A stretch of DNA of 64,000 bases from Paenibacillus sinopodophylli (GTDB lineage: Bacteria > Bacillota > Bacilli > Paenibacillales > Paenibacillaceae). Location of the stretch: positions 1-64,000 of the forward strand of contig NZ_VDBO01000006.1 in NCBI RefSeq assembly GCF_005930355.1, in the 5' to 3' direction. Position 1 is the stretch's first letter. Each line of letters opens with the position of its first letter. Of this stretch, positions 26,020 through 35,731 are shown piece by piece. The notes under the pieces were generated by a model. The model saw only the letters and a list, made by a program, of their open reading frames with translations, was not told the origin of the DNA and did not search any database. Position numbers and translations under genes: made by a program.

Positions 26020-28080
26020 ATGGGAATTGGAGCATTCAAGATTGAGCGTGGTCAAGACGAATTTATTGTGGCTAATGAGGTTATTCAAGCAAAGGCAAAT
26101 CTCGCGAGTGGTGAGCTTACGCTGCGCTGGAGCAGCGGCGAAGCACTGAGCGGTCTTTATGCCGAAGCACGCTATGGTCTCGCGCAGCTGCGCTCTACTT
26201 ATTACAGCAGCCATCTCGTTCATGAGGCTGAAATTCAGCCGATCGAGGATGGCTTTGGCAAAGGCCTGCGTTGGTGTTTCGAGCATACAGAGCTTGGAAA
26301 GCCGACGCTGCGTCAGCATTTCCGAATGTATGAGCAGCTGCCTTATTTGCTGACAGAGCTTAGCGCAGAGAGTGAAACGGAATGGGAAACGAACGAGCTG
26401 ACGCCACTAGCTGCCTATTTGAATGATGGAAGTGTAGCTGAATTCGGAGATAGCTCAGAGCCAGTGGAGGAGATTAGAACACTGTTTATCCCCTTCGATA
26501 ATGATAAGTGGGTGCGGTTTGCTTCCCATGCGATTCCATGCAGCGTACAGAGTTATGAGACGACAGCTATTTATCGTTCGCAGAGCAGAAACGGCTTTGT
26601 TATTGGTTCAGTTACACATGATACATGGAAAACAGGGATCGTCGTCGAAGGTACGTTTGCGGAAGCCGTTGGGCGACTCCGTGTCTTTGGGGGCGCAGCC
26701 GACATGCAGACGAGAGACACTGTCGCGCATGGCTCTCTTCGCGGGAAAAGCATCGTATCGCCGACAATCTTCGTAGGCGCATTCGCCGATTATCGCGACG
26801 GACTTGAGCAATATGGCAAGGCAAATGCTGTACTTACACCAGCACTTCCATGGGAAGGGGGCATTCCGATGGGCTGGAACAGCTGGTCGGCTGTTATGAG
26901 CAAGCTGGATTACGATGTGTATACGCATACCTCCGATTTCTTTGCCAAGGAGCTGCAGCAAAGCGGCTTCGCTGATGACAACGACAGCTTGTATGTGAAT
27001 TTTGATGCGTTCTGGAACAGCCTCCCTGAAGAGCAGCTTAAGGATGCGGTGCGCCGAGTGAAGGGAAATGGACAGAAGCCGGGTATCTATTATACGCCAT
27101 TTGCGTTCTGGGGAAGTGACCCTGATACGCCAGTTGAAGGAACGGAGGGCAAGGTTCTGTACCGAGAAATCCTTACGAAAGATAGTGCAGGACAGCCTCT
27201 GCCGAAGCTGGATGGCGCATTCCCGATCGATCCGACGCATCCGGAAGCACAAGAGCGGATTAAGAGAAGTCTGGATAGCTTTGTGGAGCTCGGATTTGAC
27301 TATGTGAAGCTCGACTTCCTGACGCATGGGGCGATGGAAGGCTGTTTCTATAATGCGGGCGTGCGGACGGGCATTCAAGCCTACAATATAGGGATGGCAC
27401 TTGTAAGAGATACGCTTGCTCCAGAGCGAGTCGGACGTCCCTTTTTCATAAATTTGTCTATTGCGCCGTTGTTCCCGCATAGCTATGCGCACAGCCGCCG
27501 TGTATCCTGTGACGCATTCGGCATGATTAGCGATACCGAATATATGCTTAATGCTCTTACTTACGGCTGGTGGATCAACGACAGCCTCTATCGGTTTAAC
27601 GATCCGGACCATGTGGTGCTGTACAAGAGCGACAACCAGCGATCGACTACAGAGCATGAAGGCAGAAGCCGTTTGAACAGCGCAGTCATTGCAGGTACTT
27701 CACTACTGCTAGGTGATGATTACAGAGAGCCGGAGGCTGCTAGGCGGGCGAAGGAATGGATGACGAACCGCGAAGTTATGGCACTTGCGCGCTTAGGCGA
27801 AACGTTTAAGCCCGTTGAGGGAAGAAGCGGCACCCAGGGGGAGAATTTATTTATGCTTCATGCCGAGCATGGCACATATGCAGCTGCATTTAATTTTGAT
27901 GGAGATGCCGGGAGCACGATTGTTGCATCATTTGCAAGACTGGGCATAGATTCCTCTAAGGGGATAGTAGTTCGGGACTTGTGGAGCGGGCAAGAGGTGC
28001 ATCTTGAAGCGGGAAGCGGTGAGCATGGCATCGAACTGGAACCTGCCGAGTCGAAGCTTCTGCTTTTCAAACAAGCTTAA
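26020..28080 (+). CDS. GH36-like alpha-galactosidase (melibiase family)
   Basis: 686-residue cytoplasmic glycosidase without a signal peptide. The N-terminal beta-sandwich (1-280) is followed by a TIM barrel starting at MGWNSWSA. Putative nucleophile Asp432 lies in YVKLDF and putative acid/base Asp498 in RRVSCDAFG, 66 residues apart, as expected for clan GH-D. A beta-rich C-terminal domain closes it. Start 26020 has AGAGGAG at 9 bases. Coupled to the importer upstream, it would remove alpha-galactosyl groups from imported oligosaccharides. The exact specificity is uncertain; related GH-D folds include other alpha-glycosidases. Confidence 0.85.
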   Translation: MGIGAFKIERGQDEFIVANEVIQAKANLASGELTLRWSSGEALSGLYAEARYGLAQLRSTYYSSHLVHEAEIQPIEDGFGKGLRWCFEHTELGKPTLRQHFRMYEQLPYLLTELSAESETEWETNELTPLAAYLNDGSVAEFGDSSEPVEEIRTLFIPFDNDKWVRFASHAIPCSVQSYETTAIYRSQSRNGFVIGSVTHDTWKTGIVVEGTFAEAVGRLRVFGGAADMQTRDTVAHGSLRGKSIVSPTIFVGAFADYRDGLEQYGKANAVLTPALPWEGGIPMGWNSWSAVMSKLDYDVYTHTSDFFAKELQQSGFADDNDSLYVNFDAFWNSLPEEQLKDAVRRVKGNGQKPGIYYTPFAFWGSDPDTPVEGTEGKVLYREILTKDSAGQPLPKLDGAFPIDPTHPEAQERIKRSLDSFVELGFDYVKLDFLTHGAMEGCFYNAGVRTGIQAYNIGMALVRDTLAPERVGRPFFINLSIAPLFPHSYAHSRRVSCDAFGMISDTEYMLNALTYGWWINDSLYRFNDPDHVVLYKSDNQRSTTEHEGRSRLNSAVIAGTSLLLGDDYREPEAARRAKEWMTNREVMALARLGETFKPVEGRSGTQGENLFMLHAEHGTYAAAFNFDGDAGSTIVASFARLGIDSSKGIVVRDLWSGQEVHLEAGSGEHGIELEPAESKLLLFKQA

Positions 28081-28245
28081 TTACGATATAGACAGCTTAA
28101 TCGGCAGAGAAACGAAGAGAATTGATTATTTAATCAGAAAAACAATAAAATTTGCGAAAAATCCGTGACCTTTGGCTTACTTTCCCGTATTATCCTCTAT
28201 AGCGATTGTGATCGCCATTTCAAAGAGATGTTTGAAAGGGGAGAG

Positions 28246-29334
28246 ATGTCATTGAGCTTCATGGATCAGAACCAGAACCAGCCGCAGAATCATAGTATGG
28301 GCGGCGGCCGCCGGCCTCCAGAATTAAAGCCAGGCACCTTAAAGAAAATTTTGTTTGGTGTTGCGGCAGCAGTTGTTGTTATTTATGTAGGATCAACTTC
28401 CTTCTACACGGTGCAGGAGCAGGAGAGGGCTGCCATTCTTACGTTTGGCAAATATTCGAATGAGACCTCCGCAGGCCTTCATTTCAAATTTCCTTATCCA
28501 ATTCAACAGGTTATTACCGTTCCGGCAGAGTTGACGCAACGGATTCATATCGGCTACCGTCAAGAGGGCTCGGAATCTATTCCAGTCGATGAGGAAGCGA
28601 TGATGATCACAGGGGATGAGAACATCGTGTCCGCAGATGCGGTTGTTCAATGGAAAATTAGCAATATTCATGATTACTTATACAACATCTCGGATGCGGA
28701 GCAATTTTTGCGTAATGCAGCAAGCTCTTCTATTCGTGCGGTAATCGGCTCTGAGAAGCTTGATTATGCGATTACGGACGGAAAAACGGTTATTCAGGAT
28801 AAGGTGCGCGAGAAGCTGATTGAGCTGCAGGCGAAATATGAAACCGGCATTCAGATCATCGACATTAAGTTCCAGGATATCGAGCCGCCAAGCGGGCAAG
28901 TAGCAGAGGCGTTCCGTGAAGTAACGAATGCGCGCGAGGAAAAAAATACGAAAATCAATAATGCTGCCAAATACGAAAACGATCGTATACCGAAAGCACG
29001 TGGTGAGGCGCAGGCGCTGCTTGAGAACGCAGAGGGTCAGAAAAAGTCGCGTATCTTGAACGCGGAAGGTGACGTCGCCAGATTCAACGCGATATTCGGT
29101 GAATACAAAAACAATCCAAACGTTACACAAAGCCGTTTAGTGCTTGAGACGTTGGAGAAAATTTTGCCGAACGCCAAAATCTTCATTACCAATTCCAACA
29201 GCGATACCGTTAACTATTTGCCTTTGAACGAGCTGCTTAAGGGCAGCAGCAATACGACTACAGCGCCGGCAACTACACCGCCAGCTGCGACACCACCAGT
29301 GGTGGAAGCACCTAAAGGAGGTGACGCACAATGA
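28246..29334 (+). CDS. hflK: FtsH protease modulator HflK
   Basis: 362 residues. A short Gln/Asn-Pro-rich cytoplasmic start is followed by one membrane helix (LFGVAAAVVVIYVGSTSFY) and an SPFH domain with TVQEQERAAILTFGKY and GLHFKFPYPIQ, diagnostic for HflK. The C-terminal tail is Pro/Thr/Ala-rich. With HflC it forms the cage around the FtsH protease. ATG 28246 and TTG 28252 both fit the AAAGGGGAG ribosome site. Its end overlaps the HflC start by ATGA. Confidence 0.93.
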   Translation: MSLSFMDQNQNQPQNHSMGGGRRPPELKPGTLKKILFGVAAAVVVIYVGSTSFYTVQEQERAAILTFGKYSNETSAGLHFKFPYPIQQVITVPAELTQRIHIGYRQEGSESIPVDEEAMMITGDENIVSADAVVQWKISNIHDYLYNISDAEQFLRNAASSSIRAVIGSEKLDYAITDGKTVIQDKVREKLIELQAKYETGIQIIDIKFQDIEPPSGQVAEAFREVTNAREEKNTKINNAAKYENDRIPKARGEAQALLENAEGQKKSRILNAEGDVARFNAIFGEYKNNPNVTQSRLVLETLEKILPNAKIFITNSNSDTVNYLPLNELLKGSSNTTTAPATTPPAATPPVVEAPKGGDAQ

Positions 29335-30197
29335 AAAGAAACCAGTGGGTAGCCGCCATCGTTGTGCTGTTCGTTGTGATTATAGGTTCAGGCTCCATGT
29401 TTATTGTCAAAGAAGGCGAGTATAAGGTCGTACTTCGATTCGGAGAGGCCATAAGAGCAGTTCCCGATCCAGGACTGAAGTTCAAGCTGCCGTTCATCGA
29501 GAACGTATCGACGCTGCCTAAGTATCAAATGACCTATGAGAGCAGCCCGACGAACATCCTGACGAAGGATCAGAAGCCGATCGTCGTAGATAACTATACC
29601 GTATGGCGTATTACGAATGCATCGCAGTTTCTGAGAACGGTTCAGTCCGTTAGCGGAGGTATTCAGCGGATCGACGAGGCGGTATACAACTCCGTTCGAC
29701 GGAAGCTATCCGAAATCAATTATGATAATATCATTAGCGAGAACACAGAGCGGGGCAACATTAACGACGAGATTACGAAGGATGTTATCCAAGCGCTTAC
29801 GAGAGATAACTACGGAATAGAAGTCATTGATGTTCGTATCAAGCGCACTGATTTGCCTGAGGAGAACAAGCAGAGCGTATATAATCGTATGATCTCCGAC
29901 CGTCAATCGATTGCGGCGCGCTACTTGTCTGAGGGTGATGAGGAATCTCGCAAAATAACGTCCAAAGCAGATCGTACCGCAACTGAGCTGCTTGCTCAGG
30001 CGCAGGCAGACGCCAAAAAAATTGTAGCAGAAGGCGAGCGGGAAGCAGCCATTATTTATAACAAAGCGTACGGCAGCGATCCGCAGTTCTACAATTTCTA
30101 TCGGACGCTCGAAAGCTATACCACCACGCTTCAGAATCAGCCTGTCATTATGATTCCAATCGATTCACCATATGCCAAAATATTGTTAGGTCAATAA
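29331..30197 (+). CDS. hflC: FtsH protease modulator HflC
   Basis: 288 residues with an N-terminal membrane helix (VAAIVVLFVVIIGSGSMFIV), then VKEGEYKVVLRFGEAIRAVPDPGLKF and FIENV, the SPFH pattern typical of HflC. GNINDEITKDVIQ and ERFEAAI-like AEGEREAAIIYNKAYGSDPQFYNFYRTLESY, characteristic of HflC, complete the domain. GGAGGTGA precedes the ATG, which overlaps the HflK stop. A strong terminator follows directly. Confidence 0.94.
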   Translation: MKRNQWVAAIVVLFVVIIGSGSMFIVKEGEYKVVLRFGEAIRAVPDPGLKFKLPFIENVSTLPKYQMTYESSPTNILTKDQKPIVVDNYTVWRITNASQFLRTVQSVSGGIQRIDEAVYNSVRRKLSEINYDNIISENTERGNINDEITKDVIQALTRDNYGIEVIDVRIKRTDLPEENKQSVYNRMISDRQSIAARYLSEGDEESRKITSKADRTATELLAQAQADAKKIVAEGEREAAIIYNKAYGSDPQFYNFYRTLESYTTTLQNQPVIMIPIDSPYAKILLGQ

Positions 30198-30200
30198 TAA

Positions 30201-30235
30201 TAAATCCCCTTCGCCTTCGCGGAGGGGATTTATTT
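30201..30235 (+). terminator. Terminator of the hflKC operon
   Basis: A 14-bp stem (30201-30214 with 30219-30232, one wobble pair) with loop CTTC sits 3 bases after the HflC stop and is followed by a T-rich stretch. Confidence 0.9.
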
Positions 30236-30288
30236 TGTCCATTTCCTGCCGATATAAGAAAGTAAATGATTGTGAAAGGGAGAATGAA

Positions 30289-31200
30289 ATGTCAACTGAT
30301 AAAATTGAAATCTCTGATAGTGTCTATAAAGGACACTCCTCCATTGTCATGGAGAATGATACATTGCGGCTGGAGCTGGTGCCTCTAATCGGAGCGAAGC
30401 TCGTTTCATTGGTTTATAAACCAACAGGAAAAGAATGGCTGGTCGATTCAGGAAACAGACCGCTCGTTGCTCCTGCCTTTGCTTCAGCATTTGGAGAATG
30501 GGATATGAGCGGATGGGATGAATGTTTTCCTACGATTGATAGCTGTAGATTCGAGAGCGGGGTGGAGCTGCCCGATCATGGTGAACTGTGGTCATTGCCT
30601 TGGTCCTGCAAGAAAACGGGTGTTTCTATTGCGTGTGCGGTGGAGGGCGTGTTGCTGCCGTACCGTTTCAGCCGACAGGTGAGCCTGTCAGCTCAAGATA
30701 CGATCAAGCTTTCTTATGAAGTGAAAAACGAAAGCAAAGAGCCGCTTTCTTTTCTGTGGGCAGCCCATCCTCAATTTGTTATAACGGAACCGACTGAAAT
30801 GATACTTCCATCTGATATGCAGAAACTGCAATGTGTATATGGCGGCAAACAGCTTATAGCTGGAGAGAGCTATCTTGCTTCTGAACATCGTTACCTGCAT
30901 CCGGAGGTAACGGGCAATGGGAAAAAGTTTTATTATCCAGATCACGCTACGGAAGGCTGGTCCACCCTGCGTGAGCAAATATCGGGCAATTATTTGAAAA
31001 TAAGCTGGGCAGTAGAGAAAGCACCTTACTTAGGCATTTGGATTGACGAGGGTATGTTTAATGATCGTTCGGTTTGCGCTCTTGAGCCTGGAATAGGTTA
31101 TTACGATTCTTTGAATACCGCTGTCCAGAACGGAACTGCTAGAACGCTTGAGCCCTATGAAACCTATTCATGGGATCTCGATATCGAGCTTGGATCATGA
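30289..31200 (+). CDS. Aldose 1-epimerase-like protein
   Basis: 303 residues of a galactose-mutarotase-like beta-sandwich. Seen are LVPLIGAKLVSLVYKPTGKEWL near the start, LWAAHPQF with a conserved His, and near the end ALEPGIGYYDSL, whose Glu matches the catalytic base position of mutarotases. Start 30289 follows AAAGGGAG at 6 bases. It may interconvert anomers of sugars released by the neighbouring glycosidases. The substrate is not determinable. Confidence 0.82.
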   Translation: MSTDKIEISDSVYKGHSSIVMENDTLRLELVPLIGAKLVSLVYKPTGKEWLVDSGNRPLVAPAFASAFGEWDMSGWDECFPTIDSCRFESGVELPDHGELWSLPWSCKKTGVSIACAVEGVLLPYRFSRQVSLSAQDTIKLSYEVKNESKEPLSFLWAAHPQFVITEPTEMILPSDMQKLQCVYGGKQLIAGESYLASEHRYLHPEVTGNGKKFYYPDHATEGWSTLREQISGNYLKISWAVEKAPYLGIWIDEGMFNDRSVCALEPGIGYYDSLNTAVQNGTARTLEPYETYSWDLDIELGS

Positions 31201-31239
31201 AGCCACGCAAGGAGTGAGTTATTGCCTTAAGAGAGCACT

Positions 31240-32130
31240 TTATCCTTTCAGCTTGCTGCGATAGTCCGATGGTGAGCTGCCAATAATTTTTTTGAACAAA
31301 CGAGAGAAGTAATAAGGGTCGCTTAGTCCGAGAGACACGCTGATCTCTTTGATGCTGTTGTCGGTCAAATCAAGCAGTTGGCATGCTCTTTGCATTTTGA
31401 GACGCAAATAATAATCGATAGGGGCGAAGCCGGTTGCATGCTTGAAGAGATGATTCAGATGCTGCTTAGAGATGCGGATATGCGAAATGAGCTCGTCGAT
31501 GGTCATATTGTTCTCAATTCGCTCCTGCATGTACAGAATGGCCTGCTCGATATAGGCCAGCGTCTTGGCCTCCTGCTTTCTACGCGGAATAAGCCCGATG
31601 AAGCTGAGCAAATAACGCATTGTATGCGAGACATGGATTTGATGCGAAACGGAATAAGCCTTGGAGGACAACAGGTCATAGCATTGATTGAACAGCTCCC
31701 TAATTTTGTCCGAATCGGTTAAGGAAACCTGAAGCGGACCAGCATCAAGACCACTGCTTTGGATGAGAGCGCCAACCTGGTCACCTTTGAGATGAAACCA
31801 GTAAATGCTCCATGGGTTCGTTTCATCTGCCCCGTATGCATGCGGCAGCTCAGGCGGGATAACCGCAATGGTCTGCTCATTTAATGAAATCGTGCTTTGG
31901 TCAGCAAGCTTGATCCAGCCTTGTCCGCCTACACAGAATATAACAATATAAGAATCGCTCCCTTGCTGACGTTCACGAAAGTGACTTGCCGCACGCTGGT
32001 AATAGCCAATATCGGTTATATAGGTTCCGCTGATCAGCGGATTCGCGATCATTTCGCTTAGCTGGTATTGCGGCAGCACAATGATTTTTTCACCATGAAA
32101 GCCATCTGCTTTTTTACGAATAGAAATCAA
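31240..32130 (-). CDS. AraC family regulator
   Basis: About 296 residues. The N-terminal half is an AraC-binding cupin (VGGQGWIKLADQSTISLNEQ, IPPELPHAYGADETNPWSIYWFHL, typical of the arabinose-sensor group). The C-terminal double helix-turn-helix (IDELISHIRISKQHLNHLFKH ... IKEISVSLGLSDPYYFSRLFK) ends SPSDYR. The start is uncertain: TTG 32130 has AAGGGA at 7 bases, while TTG 32184 gives a longer protein with no ribosome site. It is divergent from the DUF5107-TPR gene and is probably its regulator, with the downstream glycosidases. Confidence 0.88.
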   Translation of the reverse strand: MISIRKKADGFHGEKIIVLPQYQLSEMIANPLISGTYITDIGYYQRAASHFRERQQGSDSYIVIFCVGGQGWIKLADQSTISLNEQTIAVIPPELPHAYGADETNPWSIYWFHLKGDQVGALIQSSGLDAGPLQVSLTDSDKIRELFNQCYDLLSSKAYSVSHQIHVSHTMRYLLSFIGLIPRRKQEAKTLAYIEQAILYMQERIENNMTIDELISHIRISKQHLNHLFKHATGFAPIDYYLRLKMQRACQLLDLTDNSIKEISVSLGLSDPYYFSRLFKKIIGSSPSDYRSKLKG

Positions 32131-32309
32131 GTCTCCTTCCCTTTCAACTACGAGTAGTTTACAATTCCTCAAGCACAATAACAAGCTTACCCACCTTTTA
32201 AAATCAGACTATTGTCCATCATGTACAGCGTATAATCAATGGTAAGTGATGTCCTGCTCCAGTAAGGTATAGCTATACAATAGTTAACCGACCAGAGGGA
32301 GTGAGTGAA

Positions 32310-35300
32310 TTGAATAAGCAAGAAGCACGTTCACGCGTATGGGAGGAAATCGTTCATATTCCAACCTACGGGGTAGGCAAGCCCGATAAGAATCCGATGT
32401 TTCTAGAAAAGCGCGTCTATCAAGGCAGTTCAGGACGCGTCTACCCGCATCCAGTCATTGATAAGATTGACGACGAGAAGGTGCCAAAGCCTTATAAAAT
32501 GGTCATACTTGAGAATGAATATTTGCATATTGAAATCATGCCCGAAATTGGGGGACGTATCTATAGAGCGGTAGACAAGACGAATCAATATGATTTCGTC
32601 TATTACAACCAGGTGATTAAGCCGGCGCTTGTTGGTCTTGCTGGACCTTGGATCTCTGGCGGCATTGAATTTAACTGGCCCCAGCATCACCGTCCGAATA
32701 CGTTCGGTCCTGTCGAGTATCGATTGGAAGAAAACGAGGATGGCAGCGCTACGGTATGGGTAAGCGAAATCGATCGCATGTATGGAACGAAGGTTACGGC
32801 AGGGTTTACGCTCCATCCAGGAAAGGCCTATCTCGAAATTCACGCACAGCTGTATAACCGGACACCGGAGCCGCAAACCTTCCTATGGTGGGCTAACCCA
32901 GCCGTGGCGGTCAATGATCATACACAATCGGTATTTCCTCCGGATGTAACGGCTGTCTTCGATCACGGCAAACGCGATGTATCGAAGTTTCCGATCGCGA
33001 CAGGAACCTACTATAAGATGGATTATTCAGAAGGCGTAGATATTTCGAGGTATAAGAACATTCCAGTGCCGACCTCGTATATGGCTTACAAATCGGATTA
33101 TAACTTCGTCGGTGGTTATGACCACTCTGTACAAGCGGGACTTCTGCATGTAGCCAATCATCATATTTCTCCAGGTAAGAAGCAATGGACTTGGGGTAAC
33201 GGTGAATTCGGTCAAGCTTGGGACCGCAGCCTGACGGACGAGGATGGCCCATATATTGAACTGATGACGGGCGTGTATACGGACAATCAACCGGACTTCA
33301 CATGGCTCCAGCCCTATGAGGAGAAGTCATTCAAACAGTATTTCATGCCCTATAAAAATATCGGTGTCGTCAAGAACGCAACTATTGATGCTGCTGTTAA
33401 TCTAGAGCTTGATGCACAGGCGGGTACTGCTGCTATTCACGTCTATACGACCTCTGCGTATGCAGCCGCTACTATTGAGCTCAAGAGCCGCCGTAGAAAT
33501 TATGTGCTGGAGACAGTGGATTTGTCACCGGGCGCAACCTTTACTTCAATCGTTCCGATTCATTCCGATGATGAGGAGCATGATTTGAGACTTACGGTGA
33601 AGGATTCCGCGGGCAGGGTGCTGGTCAGCTATCAGCCTAAGAAGCCTAGCATAGAGGAAACGCCGGATGCAGCGAAGCCGCTTCCAGAGCCTCATCAGCT
33701 CCAAACGAATGAGGAACTCTATCTTGCTGGGCTTCATCTTGAGCAGTATCGCCACGCAACCTTTGAGCCGGAGGATTATTACCTGGAAGGACTGAAGCGT
33801 GATGATTCGGATTCGCGCCTGAATGTCGCTTACGGAACGCTGCTGCTGCGCAGAGGATTGTTCCAGCAGAGCGAAGCGCATTTCCGGAAGGCGATCAGTC
33901 GCCTGACTTGGCGCAATCCGAACCCTTATGACAGCGAAGCGTATTACCAGCTTGGCCTAACGCTGAAGCTTCAAGGACGTTTGGAGGAAGCTTTCACGGC
34001 ATTGTACAAATCAGTGTGGTCGGCTGCATGGCAGGACAGCGGATACTTCTCGTTAGCACAGATTGCTGCTGAAAAAGGTTCGTACGAGGAAGCGCTTGAG
34101 CTTACAGAGCGTTCCTTGATTCGGAATTCCCGCAATTATAAAGCAAGGGATCTGAAAACGGCACTGCTTCGGAAGCTTGGCCGATTGGATGCTGCAATCG
34201 CTTATGCGACAGAAACGCTGGGGCTTGATATTGCTGACTTCGGCGCATACAACGAACTGTCCCTAGTTTATACGGAAGCCGGAGATTTGGGAAGCGCAAG
34301 CAAGGCGTTAAAGGATATGAAGACGCTGCTTCGCGGGGATGCTCATAACCATATTGCGCTTGCAGCGGACTATGCGGGTGCAGGACTATATGATGAGGCG
34401 ATCACAGTGCTGCAGTTCCTTGCACCGGATGATCAGGCGGATGTGTATCCTTTGGTTCATTACACAATCGCATACTGCTATAACAAACAAAACGATAAGG
34501 AATCGGCAGCTCGTTATTTGACAGCAGGCAATAAGGCGAACCCAGACTATTGCTTCCCGAATAGCCTATTTGATCTCATTGTGCTGCAGTATGCTGTCGA
34601 AGCGCGTCCAGAGGATGCCAAAGCGCTTTATTTCCTGGGCAATTTCTACTATGACAAGAAAAGACATTTAGAAGCTGTAGCGCTATGGGAACGTTCCATT
34701 GCTAGTGACGCATCTTTCTCTGTGGTGCACCGGAATGCAGCGCTTGCTTACTTTAACAAGCTGAACGAACCAGAGAAAGCGAGGCAGGCACTTGAAAAGG
34801 CTTTTGTCTGCGACAAGTCCGACGCGCGCGTGTTCTATGAGCTGGATCAGCTATATAAGAAAATAGATCTTGGGGCGGAGCAAAGATTGGCGTTGCTGCA
34901 GCAGCATATGCCGCTCGTTGAGGCTAGAGACGATCTGTACTTGGAATATGTGACGCTGCATAATGTGCTGGAGAAGCATGAATCAGCGCTTGAATTGCTC
35001 CAATCACACAGATTTCATCCTTGGGAAGGCGGAGAAGGCAAGACGCTTGGGCAATATGTACTTGCACTTGTTGAACTGGCGAAAAAAGAGCTGGCAGAGA
35101 AGCAGTACGAGAAAGCAGTTGAATTGCTGAGGATGGCACTGAATAATCCGGATAATCTAGGTGAAGCGAAGCTTGCAGGCGCACAAGAAAACAATGTTTA
35201 TTATTATCTTGGATGCGCGCTTGAGTCGCTTGGACAACCGGCCGAAGCAGAAGCTGCATTCAAGACGGCATCCGATGGACTGGAGGATCCGGCCAGCGCC

Positions 35301-35648
35301 ATGTATTATAACGACCAGCCCCCAGAAATGATTTTTTATCAAGGCTTGGCTTGGCTGAAGCTGACTAACGTTAAAGAAGCAAAGCGCCGCTTCAACAAGC
35401 TGATTGATTTCGCTGAGAAGCATTTGTTCGACGATGTCAAAATCGATTATTTTGCGGTATCGCTGCCGGATTTCCTCGTCTTTGAAGAGGATTTGAACAG
35501 ACGCAATGTGATTCATTGCCGCTTCATGATGGGACTGGGACATCTAGGCTTAGGCAGGCAACAGGAGGCAAAGGAGCAATTCGAGCTTGCGATCTCAATG
35601 GATCGCAGTCACATGGGAGCAGCGATTCATAAGCGTATGAGCGAATAA
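32310..35648 (+). CDS. DUF5107 domain protein with C-terminal TPR repeats
   Basis: About 1112 residues. The first 400 form a DUF5107 domain, a mutarotase-like sandwich (EYLHIEIMPEIGGRIYRAVDKTNQYDF, GGIEFNWPQHHRP, YIELMTGVYTDNQPDFTWLQPYE). The remaining 650 are a superhelix of tetratricopeptide units (for example AYYQLGLTLKLQGRLEEAF, ALYFLGNFYYDKKRHLEA). There is no signal peptide. TTG 32310 fits GAGGGAGTGA; GTG 32301 abuts that site and is less likely. The family recurs beside sugar catabolic genes in Paenibacillus and Bacteroidetes. Its activity is unknown to me, and a carbohydrate-handling role is inferred from context. Confidence 0.88.
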   Translation: MNKQEARSRVWEEIVHIPTYGVGKPDKNPMFLEKRVYQGSSGRVYPHPVIDKIDDEKVPKPYKMVILENEYLHIEIMPEIGGRIYRAVDKTNQYDFVYYNQVIKPALVGLAGPWISGGIEFNWPQHHRPNTFGPVEYRLEENEDGSATVWVSEIDRMYGTKVTAGFTLHPGKAYLEIHAQLYNRTPEPQTFLWWANPAVAVNDHTQSVFPPDVTAVFDHGKRDVSKFPIATGTYYKMDYSEGVDISRYKNIPVPTSYMAYKSDYNFVGGYDHSVQAGLLHVANHHISPGKKQWTWGNGEFGQAWDRSLTDEDGPYIELMTGVYTDNQPDFTWLQPYEEKSFKQYFMPYKNIGVVKNATIDAAVNLELDAQAGTAAIHVYTTSAYAAATIELKSRRRNYVLETVDLSPGATFTSIVPIHSDDEEHDLRLTVKDSAGRVLVSYQPKKPSIEETPDAAKPLPEPHQLQTNEELYLAGLHLEQYRHATFEPEDYYLEGLKRDDSDSRLNVAYGTLLLRRGLFQQSEAHFRKAISRLTWRNPNPYDSEAYYQLGLTLKLQGRLEEAFTALYKSVWSAAWQDSGYFSLAQIAAEKGSYEEALELTERSLIRNSRNYKARDLKTALLRKLGRLDAAIAYATETLGLDIADFGAYNELSLVYTEAGDLGSASKALKDMKTLLRGDAHNHIALAADYAGAGLYDEAITVLQFLAPDDQADVYPLVHYTIAYCYNKQNDKESAARYLTAGNKANPDYCFPNSLFDLIVLQYAVEARPEDAKALYFLGNFYYDKKRHLEAVALWERSIASDASFSVVHRNAALAYFNKLNEPEKARQALEKAFVCDKSDARVFYELDQLYKKIDLGAEQRLALLQQHMPLVEARDDLYLEYVTLHNVLEKHESALELLQSHRFHPWEGGEGKTLGQYVLALVELAKKELAEKQYEKAVELLRMALNNPDNLGEAKLAGAQENNVYYYLGCALESLGQPAEAEAAFKTASDGLEDPASAMYYNDQPPEMIFYQGLAWLKLTNVKEAKRRFNKLIDFAEKHLFDDVKIDYFAVSLPDFLVFEEDLNRRNVIHCRFMMGLGHLGLGRQQEAKEQFELAISMDRSHMGAAIHKRMSE

Positions 35649-35650
35649 AT

Positions 35651-35698
35651 ATAAATGCGGTGCCTGTCAGAATCTTCTGCCTAGCACCGCAGGTTTAT
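35651..35698 (+). other. Large intergenic hairpin before the GH2 gene
   Basis: TGCGGTGC (35656-35663) pairs with GCACCGCA (35684-35691), flanked by ATAAA/TTTAT and enclosing a second stem CAGAA/TTCTG. There is no poly-T tail, so it may stabilise or attenuate the mRNA between the DUF5107-TPR and GH2 genes. Confidence 0.55.
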
Positions 35699-35731
35699 AT
35701 ATACGGATAAGCGAAAGGAATGAGACTAGCT

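Noticed and set aside
26608..27657. Long 349-codon minus-strand frame
   Set aside because: It lies wholly antisense to the GH36 gene, whose catalytic motifs are clear; it is rich in Arg, Cys and His, as expected of a shadow frame.
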